DNA of 64,000 nucleotides from NCBI GenBank assembly GCA_022592445.1, contig JABYQR010000068.1:91854-155853 (forward strand), read 5' to 3'. Positions 40,188 to 53,325 of the stretch are shown piece after piece. The notes below the pieces were generated by a model. It did no database searches, was not told the DNA's origin, and worked only from the letters and a program-made list of their open reading frames with translations. Positions within the stretch are counted from its first letter, which is position 1, and each line of letters begins with the position of its first letter. This DNA comes from Cytidiella melzeri (taxonomy: Eukaryota; Basidiomycota; Agaricomycetes; Polyporales; Irpicaceae). A program made the position numbers and the translations under genes.

Positions 40188-40320
40188 TCCGCGAACCGGT
40201 CCGACCGGTCCTTGTGCAGCTCAAAATTATTGAATCTCATTCTCTAGGACTTGCCTCGTGCATTGTACAACGGCCAGGACTATAGCTTGCACAACTAGAC
40301 CCTCTGCTACAACGTCCTCT
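40188..40320 (+). promoter_or_regulatory. NOC2 half of a split divergent promoter
   Basis: This is 133 bp between the LINE right end and the NOC2 ATG. It contains a tight repeat of CCGGTCCGA/CCGGTCC (about 40197-40212), a possible protein-binding site. The other half is at 22993-23089. Confidence 0.45.
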
Positions 40321-43022
40321 ATGGGGAAAAAGGCAGCCAAGGCCACACGCAAGTTTGCCGTGAGCGGTCAACTAAAGAAGACTATACAGCAGCGGAGAAA
40401 GCACCAAGATATCAAGCGTAAAGCGGAACGGCGCAAGACTGCCAGTGGTAGGAAAGGTAAAGAGAGGCAGCTGAACGATGATGAAGGGGGAGGGGAGGAC
40501 GCAGACGGCGTGATCAAAGCCAGGGAGAAGTTCGTAGGTCGTGGGGCTGCCTGCGTACCGCTAACTAATATGGTGTAAGGTTCAAGGGAATGTCAGTCGA
40601 CGACTTTCTCGGAGGTGGTTTCATGGATGATGAAGGCGGCGACGAGGTAGCTCGTTTCCAATTTTGCTTCCCCTTCGAGGCTCACTAGAAGCCATAGAAG
40701 ATCTTGTCAGCAGGCGACAGTGATGACGAGGACGAAGATGGCGGAGGGGATGGGTTATCCGACGACGGCTCCTTCGCTTCAGTGGATGGTCTAGACGGTG
40801 TGTTTGCCCTATCCTGGTATAGGGTCGAACTAGAGCATTTGGTGTAGATGACGACGAGGGCCAAGCGCATCTTATGGAACTTTCAAGACTCGCTGAAAAG
40901 GACCCAGAGTTTTACAAGTACCTTCAAGAAAATGACAAAGAGCTGCTGGCATTCAATCCCACTACCGCTGAAGATGAGGACGAAGCCATGTCAGACGAGG
41001 AAAACCCTGAGGTTGAAGCTGTTCCTGTTCTCACAAGGGACATCTTGCAGAAGTGGCAAAAGGCTCTGTTAGAGGTCTGGAATCCCTCAATTGTCTCGCG
41101 GCCTCGTCACTGAAACATATTTGATAGCAATGTTCATTACGTGCTTTGCGAAAGCTATTGATTGCTTTCCGCTCAGCTGTTCACATTAACGATGATGAAC
41201 CCAATCAAACATGGACCATCGAAAACTCCACAGGTAAATTCGTACAATGTGCGACTGACAAGCATAATTCTCACGTATGGGCTACCAGTCTACAACAAAC
41301 TTGTCACCACTGCCCTGAAGTACACTCCTGTCGTACTAGCTCATCATTGTCCCTACAAGGCCTTGGCGAACGGCAAATAGTGAAGTCATAGCTCCGCCGT
41401 CTCATGCTGCACTACTTACTCAGATCACTTCAGCAAAGGTCCCGCTCAAACCCCCAAATGGAAAACTCTCCAGAAACTCATCATTTCATACTTCCACAAC
41501 GCCGCTCATCTTCTCACTCAGCTGACAGACGGTGAGATGCTCATCTTAGCCTTGACAGAGAGCGCGAAGCTGTTGCCGTATGTAACAAGTAGTCGAAAAT
41601 CTGTCAAGGTGTACTTGAAGGTATGTTTCCACATGAAAGCATCGTAGTACAGGAAGGGGCTTAACCGTGGCTAATGGTAGACTTGTCTGGACCTATGGTC
41701 GAGTTCAGAGGACAATGTTCGTATAGCTGCCTTTCTTTCTGTGAGGCAGCTTGCCTCTGCCACCGACGAGTCTCTCATGGACCTAGCCCTGAAGGTGTGT
41801 ATTGTCATTTGTTCGAGTTTTCGGGAAGCTCTTGCTAATCATACTAAATAAAGAGCACGTACTTGACCCTGGTAAGAGCGTGCAAGTCGACCAGCGCCCA
41901 CATACTGCCTTCTATCAACCTCATGAAGAACTCAGCTAGCGAGCTGTACACTATCTCTCATGCCATGGCATATCAGCATGCCTTCGGGTACGTTCGCCAG
42001 CTTGCAATACTTCTTCGCAATAGCTTGAAGGTCAAATCCAAGGTAAATCATACATCTCGTTCGTTACAGGTTCGTTGTCGTACCCAAAACTCATTGCGTT
42101 CATCCCCGATTCACAGGAGTCGTACAAGCAAGTATATAATTGGCAGTACGTGCACTGTATTGACTTCTGGGCTATCGTCCTCGCGAGAGCATGTGACCGC
42201 CAGACTGAAGCTGGTCGAGGTGGTGAAAGCGACCTTAGACCTCTCATCTATCCACTTGTTCAAGTGGCCCTTGGTGCTATCAAGTACGCATCTTCCCTCT
42301 GTATGCTCTTACATCCTTATTGACAATACTCATCAAGACTAATATCAAACGCGCGCTCGTATCCTTACCATCTTCACCTAACGCGCTCCCTCCTTCATCT
42401 CACGCAACATACGCACACCTACGTCCCCCTTGCACCTATTCTCCTTCCGATCGTCACATACTCCCTTACAGGGTCAACTTCAAAAGCCAGCACGCTCCGA
42501 CCGCTCGATTTCGAAGCCAACCTGCGTGCCCCGCAGCAATACCTCAAGACTCGTATCTATGGTAGCGGGATCCTTGAGGAGTCTTCTTTCCTTCTCGCGG
42601 AGTATCTCGCTAGTCCGCCAGTTCATACTGGCATTGCTTTTCCTGAAATTATTGTGCCTGTCGTTTCAGCACTCCGTCGAAGCGTAAAGGCCGGATCGAA
42701 ACAGAAAGGAAAAGGCAAGGAAGTCGGCACCGCCAGAGCCCTGATCGAGCATATCGAGGAGAGCGCGAACTGGGTAGAAGAGCGAAGACGTGGCGTGTCG
42801 TTCTCACCAGGGAAGCTCCAGGAGGTGCAGAAGTGGGAGCGTGAGATCAACCTACAGGAAACGCCCTTGGGGAAATATGTCCGCGTGCTGCGGAAGGCGA
42901 GGGAGAAGAGACGCAAGTTGGTAGAGAAGGTAAGTGCGATCTTGTTGAGCTGGAAGTTGAAGGCTACGATTGACGAACTGCTTCAGGCGAGAGATGGAGA
43001 AGATGAGATTCTACAGGATTGA
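40321..43022 (+). CDS. NOC2: Nucleolar complex protein 2 (ribosome biogenesis)
   Basis: Noc2 pairs with Noc1 and then Noc3 on pre-60S particles and is needed for their maturation and passage out of the nucleolus. The basic N-terminus ([21 protein letters not shown]) precedes an acidic stretch. The conserved core then reads [36 protein letters not shown] and [14 protein letters not shown]. Further on come SARKSV-type [19 protein letters not shown] and [19 protein letters not shown]. The C-terminus has [21 protein letters not shown] and [11 protein letters not shown]. About nine exons are needed; I did not fix every boundary. The length (about 730) is normal. The tail converges on the SNF2 gene. 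Confidence 0.93.
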
Positions 43023-43394
43023 ACCTTCTGTGATCATTCGCATCTTGCTGACACTCGTAGTGAACGCTGTACCGAATGCGTTCCCTGCAATACAAAAGGC
43101 ATTCGAAAGCTTGGTGTTGCGATTAAATGTTAGCTACAGGTGTGCAATGTGCGAACGATACAGCAGGTATGGTGTATGGTGATAGGCTACATAGCAGATG
43201 ATATGGTTACAACAAAAGGGAGCTCTGACTGCAGTTGGTTCTTCCTATATATATACATCACAAGGAACCGCCAGTCACTCTCAGCGTATGTGACGATCTA
43301 GTCGGTTCAAAATATCGTTCTGCTCTTCGCGGGACTTGTGTGCGCTATGTCAAATTACTATCAGCTGACGGAGCTCAACTTTCCGACGTGTCAC
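43023..43394. other. Convergent spacer NOC2 / SNF2
   Basis: Nothing recognisable; it presumably holds two 3' UTRs. Confidence 0.4.
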
Positions 43395-46300
43395 TCACAA
43401 ATCGTGGGCAAACACCGGCATGTCATCTACACTCTTGATCATGCCAAGTTCCAGAAGAGCTTTATGGCGTGCCTGAAGCCTGAAGCAAATAATCAGCATA
43501 ATATGATGGCATGGCCTCGCAGTGACACTCACTTCTGCGCAGGTGTGAGTGCTGGCTTGTGGTGGGATCTTTTCGGAGGCCAAGTCTTTTCGCGTACGAG
43601 CGCGGCTTTCTTGCCTCTGACTTTGGATGAGACCACAGCCTTCTGTGCGACTTTCTTCTTCTCCTATGACAGTTGGGTATAAGAAAAGCAGTAGAGGATT
43701 ATCTACGAACTTACTTCGGTCATGATTTGTTTGACTCTTTGGCGTTGAATGTCGTTCTCAGCAATGAGGTCCTCGTTTCGATGAGTGTACCGAACACCAA
43801 TGTCTTGCAGGGTCTTTTGAATACTCTCTTCGCCCTGCGTGTTCGGCATGACTGTATATTATGTTCAGTAAAAGATCTGATGGACTATCCAAACAATACT
43901 CACAGACGTCGTCGAACAACAGTGCCCCTAGGCCATTAAGGTCACCCTAAGGAAGCATAAGCCTGAGACCGGTATGTAGTGCAAGGATCACGAACGTGTT
44001 CTTTCTTTCCCTTTGCTTCTGCTTCATAGACCCACTTTGTCTGGTCTGGTTTGCGTTCCGGCTTTATGTTCGCTAAGGCCCAATCAAGGTCCGAAAGGGT
44101 GGCTTTCTCAATCTATAGCAAGGTAAAGGCTCAGCGCCGGGAGATTGGATTTGAATGATTTCCTACCGCCATTTTGGTTGCTAAAGCCTCTTCGTGGAGT
44201 TTGAAAATATTCTTAATACCAAACAGCTCGCCTTGCTTAGTCTTGTCCCCTTGTACCCCTTCAAAATAGCGAGTTTGCATGCTAGCGGTGTATCCGACGG
44301 CCATTTGTTGCTGTTTATACACTTGACGAGCATAAATAAGTTCTTCCAGTGAGCCCGCGCCCAAGAGCCGATAGACAGAAACATTTCGGGTTTGCCCGTA
44401 TCTGTATGCCCGGTCCATAGCCTGCAGATCGTGCGCGGGGTCTAGGAAGCATCAATAAAGTCGCAGGCTAACATGATATGATGGACTTACTCCAGTTAGG
44501 ATCTGTGGAGCAAGAGTGAGACGACTCATGATGGGGAAAGAGGCGGATTTCTTACCAAAAATCACCACTTTGTTGGCTGCGGTCAGATTCAGACCTGTGC
44601 CACCAGCCAGCGTGGAGATGAGGAATATGAAAATATCTGGATCCTCTTGGAACTGGTCGATCAACGCCATGCCTATAACACACATGCGATGAGCACGAAC
44701 CACAAATGCGCAGATATGAACTCACGATCATTCTGCTTCACTTGTCCATCTAGTCTAACATGTCCCAGCCCTCAAGTCGAGAATCAGAATCAGCCGTCCA
44801 AATTACTGAGGAGGAGTCTCACCTTGAGCCTTTAGATGGAAGTCGAGCATATCGAGGAGCTTCACAGACTTCGTGAAAATGAGGACTTTATTGCTCCTGT
44901 CTTTGTGCCATTCTTTCAACAGGGATTCGAGCACCTATGAAGGATCAAGTAGCAATTCATAGTGCTGCAGTGAACGTGCTTACTAGCCATTTCCCACAAT
45001 ACTGCGGTTTTAGCATAGATGGCCCATACTTAGGTGCGGCCTTGCTAGGGAACACTTGCTCGGAGAGCTCCCTATTACGCAGTACTTGGTGGGCATTGTC
45101 GGAAGGGGCTGTTGACAGGAATGTTTGTCAATAACTCTCCGTAGTTTTCTGTCTAGTCAAATTACCTGGAAGGATCAGCGCAAGGTGGTTTGAGATCTTG
45201 ATAAGGGTCGACATGTACTTGAACAAGTCGCCTTGATCAGACTTATGACAGCAGTTCTTCCGACTAAATACCAGCTGCTCGTGAGTAGCGTTTGAGAGCA
45301 AAGGCCATGTACATACGGGTTCTGTGAGCCACAATCGCAAGGTTCGTCCTTTCGAACCAGATTTTGCACAGCTCTGGTTTTCAGCACACGTTTATATGCT
45401 TCGACTTGTGTGGGAGCAAGAGGGCAGAAGACAACTTCATCCGTCTTCTCGGGTAGCTATCATTAAATGGTGAGTATTGCCAGCATGGGTTTGCGCTCGA
45501 CGAAACAAACCTGGTCCTTGATCAGCTCTTTGGTTCTGCGCATGTATCCTCGGTGAGTAGGTTACCACAACAACGCTGATAGACCTTTCACCTTCGAAGG
45601 AAAAACTTGGGTAGCACATCATCCCGAAGTATACGGGCGATTTCCTCAATAACATTGGGATGTCAGATATACGCAGAAAATCAACCTTACCAAGCGCTTA
45701 CATAGGCATTGGCGAGTTCTTCAGCACTCGCGCTCTTGCTCTGCCCTCGTAGTAGGGGCTTGGAAACGTAGCTTTCCCACTCCTTTTTAGTCCCTACACT
45801 TCCCGGGTTTACCCAATTGAGAATAGTCCACAACTCGGAGAATGAGTTTTGAATGGCTGCGGAAAATATGAGAGACAAGTGCGATGGTGGCGAGAGCGCT
45901 TACTAACCTGTGCCAGTAAGGCCAAATCGAACCTGACAGTGGAACTCGTTGAACGCGTCTGTGAGCTTGGAATTCGGGTTCTTGATGCGGTGGACCTCGT
46001 CGACTATAATGCATGACCAGGAAAGATTGTCTAACAGATCAATGTCTTTACGTGCTAGATCAAAGCTAGTGATAACTGGTTTTCATACATGAGCGATGGG
46101 TAACGAGCAGCGCGCAGGCAAATGCTCACCAACGTCAAGACGGCCATATTTGAAATTCTGTAGCACTTGTGATCGCTCTTGTTTCCCGTTCGCGTACACC
46201 CCTACTTCGAGGTAGCTCCACTGCGTTCGGTGACATTCATAAACTCGACTCAATCGCATAACCTAAGCTATCACAGCTTACCTTGTGAAACTCTCGCTCC

Positions 46301-48017
46301 CAATTCGGCACCACGCTGCTAGGAGCAATGATGAGGCACGTAGGCCATGTTGTGTTGGCGGCAGGTAGAGATCTGCGTTTCTTCCAGCTCTCGCCATCTT
46401 GTAGTTTCGACACATGATCTAATCGACGGTTTGCGTCTCTGCTGTCCCCAACCTTACCCATAATGGCTGATAAAAATGCAATGACTTGGATTGTTTTGCC
46501 TGTCGCAAATGCCTTAATTCTTATTGCTCCTCAATCCATGGTCAGTACTAACCCTGTGAAGTGTATCAGCGCGTGCTCTTGGTCTAAGATGACGTGAGAC
46601 ATACTAAACCCATGTCGTCCCCGAGCACACCACCTTGGCCATCTTTGTAATGTTCCCAAAGAAATTTGGCACCGTCTCTCTGATAGTCTCTGAGGTACGT
46701 GTTGATGCTTCCGGGGACTTGAACCTTCTTTCTTCGGCCTGGGACCCCGCCTTTATCAAGGACGAATGGTCCGCGAAACGGTTGGTCCGCCTTTCTTTCA
46801 ATATTCGGCCGTGGAGAAAAGTTCTACGAGTTCACTCTGTTAGCTTCTTTAGTGAACTGATGGTGCTCATCTTTCCTACCATCTGAGGGAGCTCAGCGTC
46901 GGTCTCGGGCTCAGTCTCAGACTCCGTATGGGAGTTACTCTCTGGCTCTGTCACGCTTCCCGCTGTCTCCGGCTCCGTGACACTCCCATCCGTCTCTGGC
47001 TCCGTCACAGATTCCTCTAATTTAGACTGTTCCTCGTGTTCGAAGACCTTAGTCTTCTTCGCGACAGGTATATCTGCCTCAGGGGACTTGCGCTTCAAGG
47101 TAGAGCTGAGGGTAGTTCGTCGCCGGTGTGGATAGCCTGGACGGGGAGGTTTAGGTATCAAATCATCATCATCCGACTCATTTCCTGGTACAGTCATCAG
47201 AAGATGTTTCTAGGTCATCATAGCACCCGACAGACCTTTGGCAATAGCGCTGCTTGCGTTACGGGACCCCGCTCGATTGTTCCGAGTCGCTACATGGTGG
47301 TCACTCTTCGAGAGCGCCTTGGTAGATATTGTTACAGTTGATCTCCCTGCAGAGACTGAAAGACGAGATGGTCCCGGCTCATACGAATCGCTTTCGTCAT
47401 CTGCTTGCGAGGCGTCTTCCTCTTCATCTTCTTCGTCTTCTGGATTCTCAGCTTCGTCATCAGATATCAGTCTGAGACCAAGTCCAGCTGCGCAAGAATG
47501 GTTACTCTTCCACAATGAGCAACAGAGATGATGTGCTCTTTACCAAAGTACCGGGAAAACGGAGGATGTTGACACGTTGGTCGAGCTTGGTGTGGGCCTG
47601 GTACAAATCTATGAGTGGGTTGGGAAGCAGATCAGCAGTACCAAGACATACCTTTCAGGTCAGTTTCTATGGGATTTTTCGTGTCGAATAAGTCGCTAAG
47701 CCTCCTCCCTGTCTTAGCTGGTTTCGATGTTGTAGCAGCAGCTTTCTTGCCCTTTCTCCCCTTCTTCACTGGTGAAAATGCAAACGCATCTGGAGCAAAC
47801 AAAGGATCGTCGTCTTCGTCTTAAGAGTCGTAAGAGACGTGTGCTAGCATGAAGTAGATGATACAGCGGTACCTGGAGGAGCCAAGTTGGGCGGATGCTT
47901 GTAGTTTCCTAGATCAAATCGTTCAAAACGCAGTCGTGTAGTGGGTAGAGTAAAGATACACGCACTTCCATCATATAAATTCGATATAGTGCTGGTTTTG
48001 TGTGAGTTTCGCGACAT
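43395..48017 (-). CDS. SNF2-family DNA-dependent ATPase, ERCC6L2/Rad26-like
   Basis: This is a double-strand DNA translocase, probably in DNA repair. The helicase core has LGDDMGLGKTIQ (motif I), [32 protein letters not shown] (DEVH box), RFGLTGT and [19 protein letters not shown]. The second lobe has [32 protein letters not shown] and [18 protein letters not shown]. The segment [20 protein letters not shown] is typical of the ERCC6L2 group rather than CSB itself. A Cys cluster (CDCGSQNP...CCHK) interrupts the lobe. Start [17 protein letters not shown] at 48017 was chosen because five short exons join in frame from it. The acidic N-terminus includes three near-repeats of SVTEPET. About 15 introns; the end is MPVFAHDL. 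Confidence 0.87.
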
Positions 48018-48357
48018 GACGGTGGACTGTGGTCGGAAGTCGCGGTGGTAAGCAGTGAAGGCAGGTTTGGCGCTCACATTCCTCATTTCCCTTTCGGGCA
48101 GCCTTTGTTTCTCCGACTTAGCGGCGATCAATGAGGCCAATTCTGGCCGCTTACGTGATCCTGAGTCCTTCTCAATATTCGTGTGCAATCAGTCAGCTCA
48201 CTCACATCATCTTCTCTCATTACACACATAACACAGACCCCGAAGCATTGTACATGTGAACTGCACCCTGCCGCGAGGCGTCACCGGCAGATGTGGACCT
48301 GTGTGTGAGCTAACTAGCAACAGGCTCTCTTTAGGCTACTACCGCAGCAACGAAGTC
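48018..48357. promoter_or_regulatory. Divergent promoter region SNF2 / FAD monooxygenase
   Basis: About 340 bp between two divergent start codons, with no clear TATA box. Confidence 0.4.
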
Positions 48358-50180
48358 ATGGACACGCGAGACAAATTCTCCGTGGCGATTGTGTAAGTCA
48401 CAGTCTCAACATAGTAGGTTTGATCCCTGCTTATCACGGTACCAAGTGGCGGTGGCATCGGTGGCCTAGCGCTGGCTGTTGCTTTGGCGAAAACGGGAGC
48501 AGCATTCCAAGTCGATATATACGAAAGCACCGTCAGCTTTGGTGAGATTGGTGCTGGAATTGGTTTATGGCCTCGAGTATGGGACACGATGAAGATCTTA
48601 GGACTAGAAGAAGACCTGAAGAGTAGCAGCACCAATCTCGGTGAAGGTAAGATAGACATTGTGGAGAGCACAGGTCAGCTGAAACTTCCGGGGTCGGACA
48701 GACGGAAGGATGATTTATCATAAGTGCGACCAAGCGGACTCGGAGCCAGTGTTTTGTGGACAAGCAAAGCGTACGTGGTGGTCGAAATACGACATCTAAG
48801 CAGAAGATTTGACATGCCAATAGAGTCAATGAAAACGTTTCATCGAGCAGAATTTCTGAAGATACTCGAGAAACATATTCCTCTCAAATTTCGCACGCAC
48901 TTTAGTAAACGTCTTGTCTCCTACGACGATAGCGCTCCAAGCCCGATCACGCTATACTTCACAGATGGGACCACTGCAGAGTGCGACATCCTCATTGGCG
49001 CTGACGGTCTCAGATCCGCGGTCAGAAGGACGCTGTTCACTGGTCTCGCAACCAAAGCATTAGACCAGAGTCAGGCTGCCGCGTACCAACGATGTGTTGA
49101 AGCCACCTGGTCCGGAGTGGTGACCTACCGCGCACTGGTCCCAGCAGAAGCATTCAAAGCAGAGTATCCCGACCACCCTGCCGTGTTGTCGCCAATTTGC
49201 GTATGTGTATAACGCTGAACTTCGCTCTACCCCTTGCTAATTTCTTTTGGTAGTATTTTGGAAAGGGGAAGGTATCGGTTTGAACTGAGGCATTGTGTCG
49301 AGTACTTATGCAGTACTTAGGCGGTGATTTCCTATCCCGTATCCCAAGGGCGCATGATCAATACGGTTGTATTGGTGTATAAACAGGGTCAACGAGGCAC
49401 CACGTACGAAGGCCCTTGGGTGACTCAAGCCGATGAAGGAGAGATTGCTGCTCAATTTGCAGAGTGGAATCCTCAAGTTCTCGGTTTGATAAAGGTACTT
49501 CAATGTTGTGCATCTGATTGATTGCTCTGCGCTGCGCTCACATTCGGACCCACAACAGGTCATGAAAGGATCCTTCAAATGGGCGGTCCACGAAGTCAGA
49601 GAACTTCCCACATTTGCTTCAGGCAGAGTTGCGCTTTTGGGTGACGCTGTAAGCTTTCGGAACCTACCTCAGCTCAACTCTGGTTAATCACAAAGCTCCA
49701 TTCTGCGCATTGTCAAGGCCCATGCCATGACGCCTCATTTAGCTTCTGGCGCCGGTCAAGCGGTTGAGGTATGTCCTTCGTACATATGCATGTAAGTTCG
49801 ACCAACAACGCCATCAGGACGGCCTCATCCTTGCTTCTCTGCTAGCTCAACAAGAAACACAGAAAGACACCATTCAATACGCTCTTGAGGTATACAGCGA
49901 GGTTCGCCGGCCCTTCACAAAGCATATCCAAGATCTCTCGTTCCAGCTTGGCGAAATTGTTTGGTTGGAGAGTCCTCGGATGAGGCACTACACAGCCGAT
50001 GATAGCGCAGCCGGGAAGATTCCTCAGAGCGAGTTGGATGCATTGGTCGCTGATGACTCGACAAATTTGCAAAAGTGGGCGTGGACTACGACCTCAGCGG
50101 AAGATGGGGAGTTAGCGATCCAGAAGATCAAGGCGAAGGCGTCTGGTCATGCTTCCACTGCTGCCATGCATGTACGATAG
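48358..50180 (+). CDS. FAD-dependent aromatic monooxygenase (salicylate hydroxylase-like)
   Basis: This is a class A flavoprotein monooxygenase that uses NAD(P)H and O2 to hydroxylate a small aromatic; the substrate is not known. The dinucleotide fold is GGGIGGLALAVAL (near residue 12, split by intron 48393-48450). The DG motif is CDILIGADGLRSAVRRT, and the FAD-ribityl GD motif is VALLGDAAHAMTPHLASGAGQAVEDG (also split by an intron). TYRALVPAEAF and IGAGIGLWPR match the salicylate hydroxylase group. The start MDTRDKFSVAIV fits a cytosolic protein without a signal peptide. About ten short introns; length about 440-450, the family norm. Confidence 0.9.
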
Positions 50181-50347
50181 AATCTGATATGCATTGACAA
50201 CGCGTTGCGTTCTAATCCCCGCTAAACTACATGGTTTTGTACGCTCCAGTCTTCCACTCGATTACACTTCAGGATCACGAGATAAACATACTGGTACGTG
50301 CAGCGGTTCTCGACCGACTCGCTGGCAAAACACTATGGACATGTGGC

Positions 50348-50746
50348 CTATGCCCTATGAACGTCGTGTTTTTCCAGCACTAGATGTTCAGCCATATGAT
50401 CAACAACTTCATCAGAACTGTTCAATGCTCCCCCACGAAGTTCACACCCAAAATCGAACGGCCAAGCACAATGGTGTGCAACGTCGAGAGTTTCAGCATG
50501 CCATGCTCGAATATGCTGACGAGCTTTTTCCGTAGAGTGGTCAAACGACTGCATGCACCACGGACAGAATGCCTTGCCATCGAACGTCCGGAACCAATGC
50601 TTGACGAGCTTCGGCTCGTGTTTGGTCTCTAATCGTCGTCCGAACCTTACGTGGATCGGTAGGGGCACAGTTGTACCCCCCAGCGTTGGGAGCATGTGTG
50701 TGAGAGGGTGCTCCGAGTCTTGTTTAAGGCTAGGTGTGAATGACAC
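50348..50746 (-). CDS. Small zinc-finger-like orphan protein
   Basis: This 132-residue single-exon frame starts MSFTPSLKQD. It contains CPWCMQSFDHSTEKARQHI-RAWH, a C2H2-like finger. A second Cys/His stretch follows (HHCAWPFDFGC...EVVDHMAEH) with the spacing of a degenerate second finger. It is a plausible nucleic-acid- or protein-binding adapter, but I do not recognise a family. It converges on the monooxygenase with 167 bp between. The Cys/His pairs argue against chance. Confidence 0.5.
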   Translation of the reverse strand: MSFTPSLKQDSEHPLTHMLPTLGGTTVPLPIHVRFGRRLETKHEPKLVKHWFRTFDGKAFCPWCMQSFDHSTEKARQHIRAWHAETLDVAHHCAWPFDFGCELRGGALNSSDEVVDHMAEHLVLEKHDVHRA

Positions 50747-51538
50747 TAATGAGCAATCGTAATTGTACGGCCGTTGATACAGTCCGGCTTACTCTGTTTG
50801 CATGTTTGAGTGTGTCTCCGACTCAGCGGCGTTGGACCCTCCGTGCCTCAACATCTTCGAGTCGTCGTAGAACGCTACGATGGGGAAAGTACACACTTCT
50901 ACAGTATACCTGCGACATTCTCACTTTTCAGTACAAGGCAAGCAGGCTGTAACACAGACGTACATCTCGTTGTGACTGGCATTGATAGTAAACTGCGGCG
51001 GCTCTGGAGTCTTCTCTCGATGGTGCGGTTCAGGCTGTTCTACTCCTTCGTGCATGGATTTGTGCACTGGGTCTTTAGCCACGAAACAGGATTCAGGCCA
51101 CAGCGATATACCGCTCGGCCATCGATGTTGTGGGGTGCATGGATTCAGCAGAGTCTTCGATGGATTGATATGTTGAACTTTCTGTGGTTGACTTGTAACT
51201 TTGTCCAAACTTTGTCCATCATCCAATAGCAATAGCACTCACTCATATAGTCGTGCAGCCCTGTCTAGGCTGACTGGTACTGGGTAAAGCATCCGTCAAG
51301 GGTGATGATGGCTGAGCGAGAAGTCAGAACGCGGGAGGAAGTAGCCTTCCTTTATAGCGATGTGGAATTAGGGTTGGCCATGCATGGCCACAAGTCAGAC
51401 GGATGCAGCGACCAACACTTGCCGGTGCTTTATTGCCACAATAGACGGGCCACATTGCAAGATGGCCTGCGACTCTGAGCTCGGGCCGGGCATGGTAAAA
51501 GACAGTATAATTGCGTGAAAGCCCAACAATGTCGACAG
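50747..51538. other. Intergenic, no gene seen
   Basis: About 790 bp. Open frames on both strands here (for example 50810-51229 +) have no recognisable composition. It holds the 3' flank of the SurE-like gene and the 5' flank of the zinc-finger orphan. Confidence 0.4.
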
Positions 51539-52697
51539 TCAAGAGGGGAGACAGCTAAAGCCAAGGCCTGATAGCCTTTCCAACACATCTGCTTGCGTAT
51601 CTTTGTCCGCATCCTTTTTTTTCTCCACATCCAGCAGACTCACAGTAGCGTAGCACCCGTCGGTCCTAGCGAGGACGCTCGACTCCATGGGCAAACGGCC
51701 GCCGTTGTTGCACGTGTGGACGTCATTGCCAAAGAGGCTGACTTCGGGTAAGGTGCGTGAGAATATCCACTGGATGTTGTTCGACGATCCAAGACACGTC
51801 GATGAGACAGGAGGAAAGTTGACATGCAAGAGAACGCCATCGGGTAACGGCCCTGAGTTATGTGGTGGCTGGGCGAACAAAGCCTGAAGAAAGGTGGTGC
51901 TGAGCGATGCGTATATGCGCGCGGCGACGATACTAGGCTTCGAGGGAGAAGTGGTCAGGAGCGTCCATGCCTCTTCAGCAGTGCTTTGCGAGGAGCCAGA
52001 GAACGCCACAGCTGGAACGCCATCTTTGACTGCACGAGAGGCCGCACCTCTATGCTGTGATTCAGTAACATGCCCGTTTCCAACAGACGCGGACGTACAT
52101 GGTTCCGGACACCCAGACCTGGTACTCAATATTATTTCCGACATTTGGTCCGCTAACAAGCAGGTCCGGAGGAGAGCCCCACGTCGATGGTGCAAGACTA
52201 GTCACACCATAATGAGCTGCATCGGAGCTGTATAACGGCCATGCTCAGGATCATTATTTGTTGAGAAACCAATTTTGGGCTTACGGAGCAGCATTGACAT
52301 AGTTCAAATATGCTATGTGCATGAATCAGTAACTAAACGGTCTTGAAGAGTTGAGGTACGTACGATCACTTGCATTGTTGCCATATGCTGGCGAGAGGAC
52401 CGGGCAAGAATCATATTCGCACTCATCCGTTAAGGGCACGGCTGGGACTGAGACTGGCCCGCTTCCGGACCAGTTATGGGCTGGAGATGATAAAATAGTC
52501 TGAGGGCAGACGGGACAATTGGTACAATGAGCATGAAAAGACAACACGATACATACAGCATAGCCAACATCTTTGAGCGCCTCATACTCGGCACGAATCT
52601 GCGCCACCGCCCATCCGTCGTCGTTCGAGAGGACAATCAGCTGCGACCACGCTAGGCCAGCTAGCGAAGGAAGAGTGAAAAATCTGAGCACGGCCAT
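51539..52697 (-). CDS. Secreted SurE-type acid phosphatase / nucleotidase
   Basis: This is a SurE-fold metal-dependent phosphatase, the family of 5'/3'-nucleotidases and of yeast PHO2-type acid phosphatases. The N-terminus MAVLRFFTLPSLAGLAWS is a signal peptide. It is followed directly by the metal site VLSNDDGWAVAQIRAEYEAL (ND..G) and, after a 60-nt intron, ILSSPAHNWSGSG. Further on are GSPPDLLVSGPNVGNN, the expected second motif, and VSGTMYASASVGNG with AVAFSG. The protein ends GFSCLPS. Exons were joined across three introns; the middle exon (YLNYVNAAP) is short. Length is about 310-320. Export suggests phosphate scavenging. Confidence 0.88.
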
Positions 52698-53325
52698 GCC
52701 TGTGGTCGGTCAAGGAGGATTCGGGGACAACGGTAACAGAGTAGCTGTCCGCAGGTTATGAGGGCCAGCTCGACTTTATAGGCATTGGCAGCACGACCCC
52801 CTAGTCAGCCACAATCAGGATTTGGCGTAACAACTGAGGACCCTGGTGACCGTGATGAGAACCGCCTGCTACAACGCAAGATTTGTACTTGCATGGCACT
52901 GCCATACCCGGTGAAACAAACCGGAGCTCAAGGAAGATATCCCTTTGAGAATCTTGGCTGTGTTATGATACTGATTAATAGCCCCTGTTGTTCCACCGGG
53001 ATTTGCTTCATTTTGGCCAAAGACTTTGCCAGGAGGGGGCGTGTGAAGTTTCTTGCGAGCAATGAGCGTGGGGCCTGCTGAAGAGCTATCTGCATGTGAC
53101 GACTTCAAGGCTATGTACCTTGAGTGACCGAGGACTTACCTATACGAGTGAGCTATGAAACGTGTTGTGCATCCCAAACCCTGGCTGTGTCTGTGTTGAT
53201 GCATCAGTTCACTGCTCATCATCGATTATCGGTGTTCTTGGCTATAATCGTTCCGAGTCGATAGCGCATGTTTCACGTACGTGTTGCTTGGCTCGGACCA
53301 CAGCGAAGTGTACCAGCCATCCAGC
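52698..53325. other. Intergenic: promoter side of the SurE-like gene
   Basis: No gene seen up to the left end of the Copia-2 LTR. Confidence 0.4.
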
